Positions 14,099 through 15,352 of a stretch of DNA of 15,352 nucleotides are shown in pieces. Source of the DNA: JACJVV01 sp047603135 (lineage in GTDB: Archaea; Nanobdellota; Nanobdellia; Woesearchaeales; JACJVV01); the NCBI GenBank assembly GCA_047603135.1, contig JBLKOW010000020.1, forward strand, positions 1-15,352, in the 5' to 3' direction. The notes below the pieces were generated by a model. The model saw only the letters and a list, made by a program, of their open reading frames with translations. It had not been told where the DNA came from and ran no database searches. Both the position numbers and the translations under genes were made by a program. Position 1 is the first letter of the stretch. Each line of letters begins with the position of its first letter.

Positions 14099-15211
14099 AT
14101 GAATATTAATATTCTTGGTGGAGGTAATGTTGCCCTTGCAACTGCTGGATATTTACGTCATCATGGAAACAATGTTACCTTTATACGAAGGAATAAACCT
14201 GCTCAAAGAAAAAGACTAATAGTGCACTACCAAACACCAGACCATTCCTTCACTGATAATGTTGAAATTACTCAAGTACCAACGCTTTCTGATGCTCAAA
14301 AGTACGACCTCATGCTTATTTGTATAAGTGCACAAGGACACAGCGAAGTTGGAAAAACTATTAATGGATATCATCAAAATGGTGCACCAATTGTTTTCTT
14401 TCCTGGAAAATTTGCATCAAGTCACCTACTCCATTCAGTCCTTGATAAAGAATCAAACGTTGGTGAAGTTTCAAGTTCGTTATTTCATGCTGAAGCAACA
14501 GATGAAGGTGAATTAGAAGTAAGAATTAAAAACAAAAAATCACATTTAGAATATGCAGGAGTTCAGCAAAATGGAATCACTAGTGAAACTCTTCAGATGC
14601 TTAAACACCTTTTTGGAGAAGATTCATTTGTTGACGGAGTGCATCCCATTCGAGTAGCATTACAAAATCATGACTATACCTTAAATTCTGTAGCAATCCT
14701 TGAAAATGAAAATGTTGCAAATAATAGTGCACCTCACCCAAATTATTTTGGTCCTGTAGAAATTGGACTTTACGGAAATCTTGGAAGAATTGCAACACAA
14801 ACCATGGAGCGCATATACTGCGTGAGAGAAGAAATCGCAAAGAAACTTGGTTTCACTTTATCTAGTATGGAACAATGGCTACGTGATCTTAATCCAAATG
14901 CAAAGGCAGATATGAAACTCCCTTCCTTATTCTTAAACTCATATTTTGGTGGTAAGAAATTAATTAATGTATACACCGACCGAAGACTCACTGAGGATGT
15001 TCCCTTTGGACTCGTTCCACTTGAAACTATCGCACGTGCCATGAATGTTGATCCAAGACCAGTCAGTGAAGTTATTGAACTTGCAAATGCAATGTATGAA
15101 CGTGGGCAAAGAAGAAAAAATCTCCAAGAAAGCCATACTCGATTTGACTTTAGAGATCATGGACTGCAGGCTAATTTAGAGAAATATATTTGTAGTATAC
15201 ATAGAAAATAG
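14099..15211 (+). CDS. NAD(P)-dependent opine/octopine dehydrogenase-like enzyme
   Basis: A cytoplasmic oxidoreductase of 370 residues. The N-terminal Rossmann fold starts at once (MNINILGGGNVALATAGYL, glycine-rich loop GGGNVA near residues 7-12), which supports this ATG; an upstream ATG at 14090 would add only MLC and lies too near the TATA-like box. The C-terminal half resembles the helical domain of the NAD/NADP octopine/nopaline dehydrogenase family, with HPIRVALQNHDYTLNS, YFGPVEIGLYGNLGRIATQT and RRLTEDVPFGLVPLETIARA. Family members reductively join an amino acid to a keto acid, or build nicotianamine-like metal chelators such as staphylopine. The substrate here cannot be read from the sequence, and no partner synthase is seen in the window. 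Ketopantoate or glycerol-3-phosphate dehydrogenase is less likely because of the EDVPFGLVP motif. It is the only plus-strand protein gene here. Confidence 0.82.
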   Translation: MNINILGGGNVALATAGYLRHHGNNVTFIRRNKPAQRKRLIVHYQTPDHSFTDNVEITQVPTLSDAQKYDLMLICISAQGHSEVGKTINGYHQNGAPIVFFPGKFASSHLLHSVLDKESNVGEVSSSLFHAEATDEGELEVRIKNKKSHLEYAGVQQNGITSETLQMLKHLFGEDSFVDGVHPIRVALQNHDYTLNSVAILENENVANNSAPHPNYFGPVEIGLYGNLGRIATQTMERIYCVREEIAKKLGFTLSSMEQWLRDLNPNAKADMKLPSLFLNSYFGGKKLINVYTDRRLTEDVPFGLVPLETIARAMNVDPRPVSEVIELANAMYERGQRRKNLQESHTRFDFRDHGLQANLEKYICSIHRK

Positions 15212-15299
15212 TAATATTTACCTTCCTGTATTCATGTAACATTCCACCACTAATATTAAAAAGAGTAAATATTTCATTAATGTGAGCAACGCGAACACA

Positions 15300-15341
15300 G
15301 GGGTTTAATTCCCCGACCTTTAGGTCGTTTTCTATAGAAAA
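15300..15341. repeat. Hairpin element at the right edge, related to module A
   Basis: Three hairpins in a row: GGGG/CCCC (15300-15303 with 15311-15314), CGACC-TTTA-GGTCG (15314-15327) and the 14-base perfect palindrome TTTTCTATAGAAAA (15328-15341). The first two match module A at 8410-8438 in order, spacing and TTTA loop, but the arm bases differ in a paired way (CGCAC/GTGCG there). The element may continue past the end of the window. It lies about 90 bases after the dehydrogenase gene and could also end its transcript. Confidence 0.8.
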
Positions 15342-15352
15342 CTTTTTACGCG

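Noticed and set aside
14770..15042. 90-residue minus-strand frame
   Set aside because: It lies entirely antisense to the dehydrogenase gene, without a promoter, ribosome binding site or family motif.

Overview
The window looks like chromosomal DNA of a small-genome archaeon, probably a DPANN lineage such as Woesearchaeota or Pacearchaeota (inference; no rRNA is present to settle it). Signs of an archaeon are: a type 2 (archaeal/eukaryotic-like) isoleucyl-tRNA synthetase without the bacterial zinc tail, a class III (archaeal pilin-type) signal peptide, a tRNA without encoded CCA, TATA-box promoters about 25 bases in front of apparently leaderless genes, and oligo-T 3' ends. The DNA is AT-rich and tightly packed, and nearly everything is on the minus strand.

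Layout by coordinate. 1-3779 (minus): ileS, then a GNAT acetyltransferase joined by an ATGA overlap. 3780-4096: a noncoding gap with two copies of a 25-base promoter-like repeat. 4097-4780 (minus): a VUT-family (queuosine/archaeosine precursor) transporter. 4845-6077 (minus): a pilin-like secreted LamG protein whose signal peptide region carries an in-frame palindromic duplication. 6152-7468 (minus): a membrane-anchored protein with two thioredoxin-like domains and a His-rich cytoplasmic head. 7548-12872 (minus): Fe-S cluster assembly genes in transcription order sufB, sufD, sufS, iscU-like, then a 150-base array of hairpins, then sufC. 12977-13705 (minus): a PLDc_N/PspC membrane protein. 13837-13910 (plus): tRNA-Pro(GGG). 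14099-15211 (plus): an opine/octopine dehydrogenase-like enzyme. The right edge holds another hairpin element.

How the genes fit together. SufS takes sulfur from cysteine, the U-type protein is a scaffold or sulfur acceptor, and SufB, SufC and SufD form the SufBC2D assembly scaffold, so the window holds a nearly self-sufficient SUF machine without SufE or SufA. The redox protein, LamG pilin-like protein and PspC protein belong to the cell envelope. The other genes are translation and tRNA-modification housekeeping.

The most unusual content is a set of compact hairpin elements. Three share the pattern CCCC, then a 5-base arm, a TTTA loop and the matching arm, with arm sequences that differ between copies while pairing is kept. 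A related hairpin pair sits inside the coding sequence of the LamG protein.
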